A DNA stretch of 64,000 nt from Triticum aestivum. Its lineage: Eukaryota; Streptophyta; Magnoliopsida; Poales; Poaceae. Within the stretch, counting starts at the first letter, position 1, and every line of letters starts with the position of its first letter. The notes under the pieces were generated by a model. It was not told the origin of the DNA and made no database searches. It saw only the letters and a program-made list of their open reading frames with translations. Location of the stretch: NCBI RefSeq assembly GCF_018294505.1, contig NC_057809.1, positions 503,066,506 through 503,130,505 on the forward strand. The letters run 5' to 3'. Below, one piece after another: positions 21,301 through 31,954 of the stretch. A program made the translations under genes and the position numbers.

Positions 21301-24300
21301 TCATTAGTGGCTAATGATGCCACCAACTAACCCCCCCTCTCTCTGAATACTGGGCCCCACGCCCTTAAGTAACACCAGTTTAATTTCTGCTTAGTTTTAT
21401 CTAATCCAGCGGGACCCACACGTCAGAGTTGACCGTGCTGACGTGGATGTTGACCTAACCCCACATGTCTGTGACCCAGACAGCTTTGTGTCACTGACCA
21501 GTGGACCCCACTGGGAAGGTTTGACCTGGACGACGCCTGTTGACCTGCTGAGGTCAGCATGACCTAATGCTGACGCAATAAATCATTTTCTGGTTTTAAA
21601 ATAAATCAGGAAATTCCAGAAATTGCCTAAACTTCTAAAAATCATAGAAATTCAACCGTAGCTCAGAATGAAATAAATTATATATGAAAAATGATCAGAA
21701 AAATCTAATCTATCCATCTATACCACTTTCATGCATGTTTGAACAACTTAAAGTTGCTGTATAAGACAATTTGAATAAATGGCATTTGAAATGCCTTATA
21801 TGGAGTTTGAATTTGAACCTAGGGTTCAAACCAACTTCATTTAATATGGTTGCTAGTTGCATTAGCTCAATCAACAACATATTGCAATGACATTATCATG
21901 CATCATATTTGTGGCATTGCATTGATTGTGTCCCTCTTTGTTTGCCGGTAATTGTCCCCCTTCAGTAGATGTTGTACCGGTGATGAGATCGATGACACCA
22001 ATGAAGAACTATATTATCTTCAGAAGTGCCAGGCAAGAAAAACCCCCTTGCTCATTCCGATACAATCCCACTCTCTCGCTCTTGCTCTCTTTTACTGCAT
22101 TAGGACAACAACGATTCAACTATTACATGCTGCGGTAGTTGAACCCCTTCCTTTCCATGACCTGTCATTGCCACAGTAAATAGATGAAACCCACTAGCAT
22201 GAGTAGGAGTTGTTTGAGCCCTGATGTGCCTACTCATTCATGCTTGTTTGTCATGCCTGCTATTGCATAGAGTCGTGTCAGGTCTGGTCCATCGGGGATG
22301 AACCGGAGGTGTGTAAACATGTCCTACAATGTGTGAGCCAAGTGTGTGAACACGATTTGGTAAAGGTAGCGGTGAGAGGCCATGTAGGAGTACATGGTGG
22401 GTTGTCTCATTGAAACCGTTCTTAGGAACTGAGTTCTGTGTTTGTGATCCATGAAACAGTTACTACCACGCATTGGGCCCGAAACAAATGGACCCTCTCG
22501 GCTTCTTGATCACCCTTGTCCTCTGTCCAGGAGTTGCAACTAGTTTCTGGTGTTTATAGGATATGTGTTGGCGGCCATGCGTAGTGCTGACCCTAGGGGT
22601 GGGCTATGTTGCGGTAGATACACCGTGGCATGGTGTACCGGGCGCCCGTTTGGTGTCCCGAGAACCCTGTTCACATCGTTCGGGGCCGTATGTGGAAACC
22701 TCGGCCGGACTCCCTGCGGATGGAACCTGGATAGGCGATAAACCTGGACTAGAGACTTGAGTGTTTAGGTAGGCCGTGGCCAACACCCTCGTTGGGCTTC
22801 CGCTTGAAGGTTGCCGAGTACATGTCGTGTAAACGGCGGTAAGTGGTGAGAGCGTGTGTGAAGAAGTACACCCCTGCAGGGTTAACATCATCTATTCGAA
22901 TAGCCGTGTCCGCGGTAATGGACTTCTGGGTTGCCTATAATAGTTCATGGACAAGTGAAAGTGGATACTCTAAAACTTGCAAGATAAGTGTGAGTGCTAT
23001 GGATGGCGTTCTCGTAGGGAGACGGGAGCGGATCCATAGTGGTGTGTTGAATGGTGAATATGTGGACTCGTGTGCGCCACCTCAAAAGAGTTGCTTGCAA
23101 TCATAGTTCAGGTTAACCACTGAGTCAAAGCTGGCTTGCTGCAGTTAAACTCCACCACCCCCCCTTGTTGATACCGATGCATATGTAGTTTAGTTCTGAT
23201 GTAAGTCTTGCTGAGTACCTTTGTACTCACATTTGTTTAATTTATGTTTTGCAGAGAGACTTCAGTCTCGCTAGTAGTTCCGCGTGGACTTCGACGTTTA
23301 GCTTGATACCTCAACTACGATCTTGTGCCCTCGTCAGGATCTGGTAGATAGTCAGGCTTCTTAGCCTTTTTCATTTGTAGATGTCTGTTCTCAGACATGT
23401 TAAGCTTCCGCATGTGCTTTGACTTGTATGCTATGATTGTTGGGTCATGAGACCCATGTTTGTAATATCTCGCTCCTCGGAGCCTAATGAATAAATACTT
23501 GAGTTGTAGAGTTATGTTGTGATGCCATGTTGTATTTACACATATCGAGCATATTGTGTGTATGATTGAAATGCTTGGTATGTGTGGGATCCGACAATCT
23601 AGTTGTTAATCCTTGGCATTCTCTCTTATGGGGAATGTAGTCTAGTGCTTCCATGAGCCATAGTAGTCCGCTACAGCCCGGTTTACCGAAGTCCTATTAG
23701 CCCAGCACTACTGCTCAGGACACTTGACTGGCCGGCATGTGTTTCACTTTGTTCCTGTGTCTGTCCCTTTGGGGAAATGTCACACGGTGACATCCGAAGT
23801 CCTGTTAGCCAGTGCTACAGCCCGGATTCACACGCTGCTGACCGACACGCTCAATGTGATTCACGTATGCCTGTCCCCATAGGTTAGTGCCGCTTTGGGT
23901 TCACGACTAGCCATGTCGGCCCGGGTTCTCTGTCATATGGATGCTAGCGACATTATCATATACGTGAGTCAAAAGGCGCAAACGGTCCCGGGCCAAGTAA
24001 GGTGGCACCCGTGGAATACCGTGCGTGAGGCTGCAAAGTGATATGAAGTGTTACATGCTAGATCAGTGTGACTTAGGATCGGGGTCCTGACAATTTTCTA
24101 ACAACTTTTTATCAATTTATGAAGGCAAAAACAAAGCTTTAAATAATTACTAACATGCATAACAAAATTATTTCTAACATCACCAAATAAATCTTAACTT
24201 GCTCTATCCACTAAAGTAGTTTCAATCATTATGTAAATCAAGCATAACAACTAACCAATATTTAACAGAATACAAATGACTCAATAATTATTTAAATGCA

Positions 24301-26282
24301 TGGATGAATCATTTCATTCAAGTAAGAAAATCACAAATATTGAAATGACACCATGAAAATGTTGATGTGGCTTGCCTTAGTGCAGATGAGGTTCACAAGC
24401 CTTTTGGTGATCCTCAAGACAAGCCTCACCCTCTGAAAATAAATTTAAACACAAAAAGCAAATATCAAGAACACTTCTGAAAATCACCAGAAATTCTAAA
24501 CAGCTCAGAAAAATCTCATCTTTGCGAGATGCTAGATTTCTTATCAAATAACACAATGCAAAAAGAATCAATTCATTTGGACTTATGGTTGAAGAGTTAT
24601 AACTGTTTGAAGTGTTCTGTAAATTCAAATGAATTTGAATAAAAAGAAACGAACTGGGGGTGACGTCGAAGGCGTAAAGCCCAGATGCGCCACCACTCGT
24701 ACTGCTTTGCGCCATACAGAGTGGCTGACTAGCGGGCCCTGCTAGTCAGGTGGGGGAAGGGGGAGAAAGAAATAGAGAAGGCCGCGGCTTCGCCGGAGCT
24801 CTCGCCGGCGATGAGGGCTCCTTGGCCCAAACGAGAGGGAGGGATTGAGAGAGGGGATGATGGCGCACCTGCCCGTACCCGTAGCGTGGCTAGGGGTGGT
24901 CGAACGACGTCGTAAACAAGCTCGCAAGCGGAGGCAGAACACGGAGGTTGCCAGAGTTGAGGAAGACGGCGAACGGAGGCCACTCCAGGGGCTCCAAGCG
25001 GGCGAGACGGCCTCATCGGAGAGAGGCAGAAGCCCTGGAGGGGTTGCCCTGGCCTGGGAGGGGCTAGAGCTCCCGTGGCGTCCAGAGGGGATCGCCGGTG
25101 AGCTCGATCTCGGGGGCGGTAGCCCGAGGCCTGCCCGGCCGGGCTATGGCTTCCTACGCAGTCGTGGAGTGTGTGGGAGTGCTGGATGGGGCTCGAGGAG
25201 ACTGGGGGTGGCCTTATTTATAGGCGAGCGGCAAGGGGGCTTCGGGCTCCGTCGGTGGACACCTGTCCACGGCGCCCGGCGACGAGCAGCGTTAGTGAGA
25301 GGAGGAGAAGGCGACGGAGGTCACGCGGCCACTATGGGCGGACGGAGACGAGCACAGGATCAAGAGGAAGGCGATGAGCACAGTGCAGAGTGCACTGTGG
25401 CGTTGGCCGGACTGTGCCCGTGCTCGCTGCGGTGAGCTCGGCGTCAGTGAGCACCAGGGAGGAGTTAAATACGTCGAGACGATGATGGTGGCGCGGTTTG
25501 GCACGCTCGGGCAGGCGAGGGAAGCGAGCACGCGCGAACAGAGCGTTCAGCGGCACCTAGAGCGCATCGACACGCATGCTTGGCATCGTGGACATGCGTG
25601 GTCACAGCACGAACTCTCTCCTCAGGCCAGCCTTCGTCTCAAAATCATGTCTGGCATGTTGTTCGTGGTGGTTTTGAAGTTTACCACGGTTTGGTTTGGA
25701 TCCAGGTGGAGTAGAGAGGATTTTACAAACCAGGTAAGTTTCTGACAGTAACTTTGAATAGTTACTGTGGTCAAACGGCCAGGGGATTGAGGCTGTGCTT
25801 TGGAGGCTAGTTACAAGTTACTAAGGTAAAGATGCACAAGAAAGTTCAGGTCAAATGGAGCAAGTAAAGTGGTAGTTGATGTAGAAACCACCATTTCTGT
25901 CCAGAACAGAAAATATTTTCTGTAGCAAAAATATTCCAAAAAGTGATGAAATATTTTTGATTAGGAAGGTGCCCTAGGGTTCACAGAATATTTGTGAATT
26001 ATCTCAGATTTTTCTGAGCCATAAAAATTGGGGTTTCTTTAAAGCAAACAGATCTGGTTTAGGGTTTTTGAGAGAAAATGAATATTTTTCATATTCCAAA
26101 GATGATTTTGGGGTGGATCAGAAGTGAAATGATGATTTAGGAGGGAAGTGAAGCACTTGGGTGAAAGCCAAGGATGCCCAAGTGTTTAAGTCCATATGAA
26201 AAGATTCAAGAATTCCAAGTTTCAGAAAATTTTCAAATGAAAATTCAAGCAGATAAGACAGGGCAAAAACCAGGCTGTCACA
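18384..26282 (-). repeat. 3' LTR of Tekay-like element (3.72 kb, interrupted by solo LTR)
   Basis: Collinear with 31955-35669 end to end once 19917-24092 plus one TSD are removed (about 3718 vs 3715 bp). Ends TGTG...CACA. Minus-strand TATA (CCTATAAATAAGG, near 25212-25224) marks the promoter. Confidence 0.9.
19917..24092 (+). mobile_element. 4.18-kb solo LTR (Sukkula/Erika-like size class)
   Basis: TGTCACAGCC...GTCCTGACA flanked by TSD atttt (19912-19916 and 24093-24097). The other LTR of the host element shows the empty site (aacagaatattttctaac near 33474), proving the limits. No internal domain, PBS, PPT or second LTR, so it reads as a solo LTR. It is homologous along its length to 45571-49567. 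The orientation given is by likeness of that copy; the family name is from memory and uncertain. Confidence 0.85.
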
Positions 26283-26297
26283 AACCTCCCCACTTAG
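26283..26297 (-). other. Polypurine tract of Tekay-like element
   Basis: Minus strand CTAAGTGGGGAGGTT directly before the 3' LTR start TGTGACAGC. Confidence 0.7.
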
Positions 26298-26299
26298 AA

Positions 26300-28214
26300 T
26301 GAATCTCCTCCTCGAGATTCGGTTGCTTGGGAAAACCACTCTGGATACTGATCCCTAAGGAATTCTTCCTGCTCCCAAGTTGCTTCTAACTCTGTGTGAT
26401 GTTCCCACTAAACCTTGTAAAATTTTCTGACTTCACTGCGAGTGACCCTTTCCATCTAATCCAAAATTTTGAACGGTCTCTCTTCATAAGTTAAATCTTT
26501 TGCCAATTCTATCTCAGCCATTGCAGCCCTTTTCTCAGATGGGGATATGCATCGTCTCAATTGTGAAACATGGAACACGTTGTGTATGTCTGCCAATTGG
26601 GGGGGGGGGGTAGTTCCAGTTGATATGCAACCGTACCTACTCGAGACATAATCGGAAATGGACCAATGAATCTGGGTGTCAGCTTTCCACGAGTCTGAAA
26701 TCTCTTGACTCCTTTCATAGGGGTGACTCGGAGGTATACATGTTCTCCGGGTTCAAAACTGACCTGCCGATGCTTTGCATCATAATAACTCTTCTGTCGA
26801 GATTTGGCCAATTGCAGTCTGTCTCTGATTTCCCTAACTTGTTTCTTAGCTTCCAGCATGATATCCATTTTGAAGAAACGGCTATCTCCAGTCTGAGACC
26901 AATTTAGAGGAGTGCGGCACTTACGGCCATACAGAGCTTTATATGGTGACATCTTTAGACTAGTTTAGAAACTGTTGTTATAAGAGAACTCGACATATGG
27001 CAAGCAATCTTCCCATTTAGCTCCTTTGGCTAGCACATAGGCTCGCAACATATCTTCGAGTATTTGATTTACCCGCTCTGTCTGTCCATCTGTCTGAGGG
27101 TGTAGGCAGTACTATATTTCAGTGTCGTCCCCAGGGCTTGATGGAGATGGGACCAAAAAGCGGAGGTAAACAAAGAACCTCGGTCGGAAGTGATAGTTCG
27201 GGGTACTCCGTGCAGACTGACTATTCTGGACACATACAGTTGTGCAAGTTCATCGGCCCTGTATCTGGTGCTGATCGGAATGAAGTGAGCAACCTTGGTT
27301 AGGGTGTCTATTATAACCCAGATTGCATCATTGCCTTGCTGAGTCCTACGCAATCCTGTAATGAAATCCATGCAAACGTCATCCCATTTCCATTGTGAAA
27401 CTGGCAGCGGTTGGAGGAGTCCGGCTGGCTTCTGATGATCTGCTTTCACCTTGTTACATATGTCGCAACAGGCTACGAAATAGGCAATGTCTTGCTTCAT
27501 TCCCTCCCACCAGAATATTTGTCTGAGATCCTCATACATTTTCGTACCTCCCGGGTGAATGGAATATGCGGATTCGTGTGCTTCTGATAGGATTTTCTTC
27601 TTCAAGTCTGGTTGATTTGGCACACAAATGCATCCACGGAATTGGAGGGTACTGAATTTGTCCTTGGAGAAGTCAGGGGCCTGCTTTGTCATCTGGCCCT
27701 CGACACGTCTTTGTAGATTGGCGTCAGCTGGCTGGGCCTTGTGGATCTCCATCTCAAGTGTGGGGGTAACTTCCAAAATATTAGCAAGGCCAGCATCCAC
27801 GATGACCAAGTTGAGCTGAGCGATCTCCTCTTGAAGTTCGGTAGGCAATGATTTTAACATGACATTTAAGCTGACGGGCTTTCGACTGAGTGCGTCGCCA
27901 ACGACGTTGGCCTTGCCTGGATGGTAATTTATTCCAAGGTAATAATCCTTGACCAACTCTAACCATCTTCGCTAATGGAGATTTAAATCTGGCTGAGTGA
28001 AGATGTACTTGAGGCTTTTGTGGTCGGTAAAAAATTGGCACCTTTTCCCAATGAGGTAGTGTCTCCAAATTTTTAATGCATGAACCACTGCAGCCAATTC
28101 CAAATCATGAGTAGGATAATTTCCCTCATGGGGTCGTAGCTATCGTGATGCATATGCTACTACCTTGTTGTCTTGCATCAACATGCAACCAATACCTTGT
28201 CTGGAGGCATCGCA
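26300..28214 (-). pseudogene. RNase H, integrase and chromodomain of Tekay-like element, broken
   Basis: RNase H pieces read from 28214 ([36 protein letters not shown]) with stops. Integrase from 27956: zinc-finger part HPGGTKMYEDLRQIFWWEG and CCDIC, core WDDVCMDFITGL and TITSDRGSLFTS. The frame breaks at a stop near 27069, and ERVNQILEDMLRAY (third catalytic acid) lies in another frame. 26952-26557 has the GPY-like LTPRFIGPFPI region and is shifted at a G run (about 26599-26609). The remainder (RFKILD..MERVTRS..RKFYKV, WEHHTELEATWEQEE) resembles the C-terminal chromodomain that targets chromatin in these elements. At least four stops and several shifts, so inactive. Confidence 0.75.
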
Positions 28215-29315
28215 CTACACATCAAAACTGCGATAAATGTCTGGAAGAGTCAATACAGGTGCGGTTGTCAGACATATCTTCAGCTCATTAAAACTCTTCT
28301 CACAATCCTCTGTCCACTTAAACTTCGTATCGTTTTTGAGCAGCTCCGTCATGGATTTAGCAATTTTGGAAAACCCTTCAATAAAACGATGATAGTATCC
28401 AACTAATCCGAGGAAACTCCGGATCTGTGTCACGGTCGTGGGCGGTACCCAATCGAGCACATCCTTTACTTTGCTCGGATCCACGGCTATACCTTCGGCG
28501 GATAGTACATGTCCGAGAAACCCAACTTTCTTGAGCCAAAATTCGCACTTACTGAACTTGGCGTATAGCTGATGGTCGCGGAGCCGTTGTAGTACTGCTC
28601 GGAGGTGATCCTTGTGCTCCTCTTCACCTTTGGAGTAAATGAGGATGTCATCGATGAAGACTACCATGAATTTGTCGAGGAAGTCCATAAATACTTTGTT
28701 CATCATATGCATGAAGAAATCAGGGGCATTGGTGAGACCAAAGGACATCATGGTATATTCGTAAAGACCGTACTGAGTAGTGAATGCGGTCTTAGGAATA
28801 TCTTCCTTTTTAATCTTAAACTGATGATAGCCGGTCCGTAAATCAATTTTTGAGAATACCTTAGCCCCACTGAGATGGTCAAACAGATCATCAATCCTTG
28901 GCAGCGGGTATTTATTTTTGATGGTGACCTCATTCAGCTGGTGGTAATCTATGCACATACGGAGACTACCATCCTTTTTGCCCATGAAAATTGTAGGTGA
29001 TCCCCATGGTGAAGAGCTGGGACGAATATAACCTTTCTGGAGTAATTCATCAAGCTGTTTATTTAGCTCCACTAATTCTAATGAGGGCATCTGGTAATAC
29101 TTCTTGTATAATGGTGCGGTTACAGGCACAAGATCTATGGCAAACTCCAGTTCCCGATCTGGTGGCATGCCTGGCAGTTCTTCCGGAAACACATCAGGGT
29201 ACTCACCGACCATAGGGATTAATTCCAATTCAACCACAGTGGTGCAAACTAGTTCTGGCTTGGGTATATTCTTGTGAGCGTTGAACTTGGTAAGTTGCCC
29301 ATTCAGACTGGTCAA
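28215..29315 (-). pseudogene. Reverse transcriptase of Tekay-like element
   Basis: Open for 366 codons on minus. RT blocks in order: [17 protein letters not shown] (about 95-110), [20 protein letters not shown] (about 118-137), [34 protein letters not shown], catalytic [12 protein letters not shown] (acids near 221-222), [17 protein letters not shown], then the thumb/connection [16 protein letters not shown] stop follows SFDV at the start of RNase H. This is the best preserved part of the element, but the flanking domains are broken. Confidence 0.85.
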
Positions 29316-29782
29316 AGTGACTTCTCAGGTTGCGCACGGGTCAACCAATTCATACCCAATATAATATCCAACTTTTCAGACTCAATGATTATCAGAGATG
29401 TTGGAAAGTAGACCCCGTTGATATTGATCTCCAAATCACGGCAGACCAGATTGCTCTTGATTATATATCCCGGGGTTTGTACCAGCATATTTTTGCCCAA
29501 AATTGTGCAAGGAAAATTGTTTTGGGCAGCAAAACTCCGAGAAATAAAAGAATGGGAGGCCCCAGAGTCAAATAAAATTACGGCAGGTATGTCATTAACA
29601 GAAAACATACCAATGACGACTTCTGGCTTCTCTTGGGCTTCATCGGCGGAGATATGATGCACGTGCCCGGTGAAGTTTTGCTGGTTTGGCCACGACTCCA
29701 TAAAGTTGGCTTGTGGCCTACTTAGGGCATTCATCTCGTTGTTCTTGGGGCACTGACGCTCCTCATGTATTGGATTGGCCAC
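29312..29782 (-). pseudogene. Protease segment of Tekay-like element
   Basis: 156-codon frame with the retroviral-type aspartic protease signature AVILFDSGASHSFIS and later LDIILGMNWLTRA. Upstream CPKNNE is what is left of the CCHC knuckle region. It ends in a TGA just before the RT frame. Confidence 0.75.
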
Positions 29783-29824
29783 AATATTCTTGACTTAAGT
29801 GGTGGTCTTGTTAACATTCTGCTG

Positions 29825-30703
29825 CTAATTTGGCTTGTATTCCACCTGAGTTTGTTGCCATGTACGAGCCTTTTGCACTGGTTGCCCATCCTTCTTTGGC
29901 TCAATCTTTCGCTTGTTGTCGTTGTTAATAGGCCTATTATCTGCTATAAGCTTGTGCTCCCATTCAGCAATGAAAGCCTTGTTCACCAGAGTTTGGAAGC
30001 CTGTGAAATCAAGCATACTGAGAGTACACCAGAGTTGTGGATTTAGACCTCCAAGAAATCTGTCAATTCTTCTTTCTTCGGTGGCCACGTCATGAAGAGA
30101 GTAATGGGCCAGATGATTGAATTTTTGCAAATATTCTGCCACAGATTGATTTCCTTGGACGAGTGCGAGAAATTAACGCTGCTTAGTCTTCATAACTCCT
30201 GTAGGGATATGATATTTTCGGAATCGATCCTTAAGCTTTTCCCAAGTGATTTCCTCATCAGCCGGCCACATGGCCTTTGTATTTTCCCACCATATGGCAG
30301 CTGCGCCCTCAAGATAATGGGTGGCAAAGGGAACTTTATCATTTCCTTCAGTACGAGCAATCTCAAGCTTTTTCTCCATTGTGCGCAACCAATCGTCTGC
30401 ATCCAATGGGTCAACAATCTGATTGAAGTTGGGTGGATTGGTCCTCTGAAAATCTGACAACTTTGAGTGATGACCATTCTGATTTCCATTCTGTCCAACC
30501 ATAGCTTGAAAACTTCTCAATATTTCAATCAGATCATTGTTCCTTTTCTCTTCAAACATACGCAGAATTTGCTCGATGGAGGGAGGATCAGGCGGTGGAG
30601 GTGGTGGCTGAACGTACGGCTCGGGAGAATGTCCTGCTTGTCATGCAGAACGACGAACAGGAGTTCCCTCACAAACGTTGCTACTGCTGCCTCCCCGCGT
30701 CAT
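29825..30703 (-). pseudogene. gag of Tekay-like element
   Basis: ATG at 30703 (MTRGGSSS...), TGA after RRSA, then proline-rich PYVQPPPPPPDPPS, IEQILRMFEEKRN and the gag core: DPLDADDWLRTMEKKLEIA, YLEGAAAIWWENTK, ITWEKLKDRFRKYHIP. A TAA near 30173 interrupts it, then VAEYLQKFNHLAHYS and DRFLGGLNPQLW continue in the same general region. At least two stops. Gag forms the capsid-like particle. Confidence 0.75.
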
Positions 30704-30968
30704 CGTATTGTGAATTTTTCCCAAGACAACACAATCGAGATGAGAAACACCCAAGAATAAAATTGGGGAAAAGCCAGCGACAAATCCCAAAAGAAAGCAG
30801 AAGAGCGAAAAAATACGGCGAATAAAGTCTCAACATAATTATACATAGACTCATACATGAAAAATAAACAACATGACTGGTTCACTACTCTCATACATAC
30901 AACGAAACATCATGACTCGTACGACTACATCCATACATCATCTAGACAATTGCAAATACTCAAAGATA

Positions 30969-31781
30969 CTACTGCTCTGCTGGTGCTGCGGCGTCCTCTC
31001 CTAAAGCGGTCTCGGATCCCGAACTGACGTGGTTAACGGAAACCTCTGGGTTAAAGGTAACACGACGGCGCTGCCTCGAGGGCTCTCCCTCAGGGGCAGG
31101 GGTAGGATGATGCATCGGGGCTACAGGGGTAGCGAGAAGTGAGACCCACTCGGCAGGAGTACTAAGAGGGTTCACGGTCGAGACGCCCGTGCTACTCGGG
31201 GGAGTAGCCGGCGAAATAGGGGAGCTAGAACTGACTGGGACATAAGGGGTAAATCCCAGTGAAGACGGAGTAGTGGCGGATCTAGAAGTGACCAAAGTAG
31301 TGGCTAAGGTAGTACGGGTACGAGTCAGCTCTCGAGCCAGCTCGTGGATCATGAGATAGCTAGCAGTGACATAACGAGCAAGGTGGCTAGCAACACTATC
31401 AGAATCCGGATCAATGAGAGGGAAACGGACACGACCGTTGTCGTGCAGAGATGGGTAGTAGTAGAAACCTAGGTGGTTTTGCATTCGGACCTCATTGTAG
31501 CGAAGCTCGACAAGGACCTCGAATGCAGCAAACTGGACAGCCCGAGAAGCGATGGAGGCATAACCGCTCCGAGAAGTGCGAGTGTAAGAGCTGGAATCAG
31601 AACTAGTGCGCAGAGTGACCACTGCGTGATACTCATACACTGAATCAGCTAGATGCTCCCGGTACACACGATAGACTGGGTCGTCTCCGAGAGGGTACAG
31701 CCGACGCCACACGTTGTGAAACAGGTGCGGTGACGTGTACGACATCAACTGCAACTGGCATGGATACGGCACCGGAGCCAT
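30969..31781 (-). CDS. Extra 270-aa ORF between PBS and gag of Tekay-like element, intact
   Basis: ATG 31781 to stop at 30969 with no interruption, unlike every other ORF of this element. Residues 1-60 include SPHLFHNVWRRLYPLGDDPV and YRVYREHLADSVYEYHAVV. The middle has two or three helical blocks (VQFAAFEVLVELRYNEVRM, ASYLMIHELARELTRTR). The C-terminal third is low-complexity Ser/Thr/Pro with a basic RQRRRVTFNPE. No TM segment or zinc motif. I recall similar hypothetical proteins in grass chromoviruses but no function. The minus-strand leader has a possible intron: donor GCAG/GTAGTA near 31865 and acceptor GGGTGTAG directly before the ATG. Confidence 0.6.
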   Translation of the reverse strand: MAPVPYPCQLQLMSYTSPHLFHNVWRRLYPLGDDPVYRVYREHLADSVYEYHAVVTLRTSSDSSSYTRTSRSGYASIASRAVQFAAFEVLVELRYNEVRMQNHLGFYYYPSLHDNGRVRFPLIDPDSDSVASHLARYVTASYLMIHELARELTRTRTTLATTLVTSRSATTPSSLGFTPYVPVSSSSPISPATPPSSTGVSTVNPLSTPAEWVSLLATPVAPMHHPTPAPEGEPSRQRRRVTFNPEVSVNHVSSGSETALGEDAAAPAEQ

Positions 31782-31937
31782 CTACACCCACAATCATTAG
31801 CATGTTAGCATAATATATATATATACCGAATGCATGCAACGCAACAATCAGCACAAATTACTACCTGCACTCAACTTAAACTCGTATCTAACGTCCAGTT
31901 AACACGTCGCAGTCTAGCATGGCCTACAGTCAGCGTG

Positions 31938-31949
31938 GCTCTGATACCA
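31938..31949 (-). other. Primer-binding site, initiator tRNA-Met
   Basis: Minus strand TGGTATCAGAGC, the standard plant initiator-Met PBS, starting 5 bp inside the 5' LTR edge at 31955. Confidence 0.9.
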
Positions 31950-31954
31950 AGCGT

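Noticed and set aside
20397..21330. Possible GC-rich host gene in the solo LTR
   Set aside because: No ORF with consistent frame; inside the LTR limits fixed by the TSD and empty site.
24845..25435. 196-codon plus-strand ORF in the Tekay-like 3' LTR
   Set aside because: Lies across the minus-strand LTR promoter/leader; the other LTR (34.2-34.9 kb) has different frame limits.
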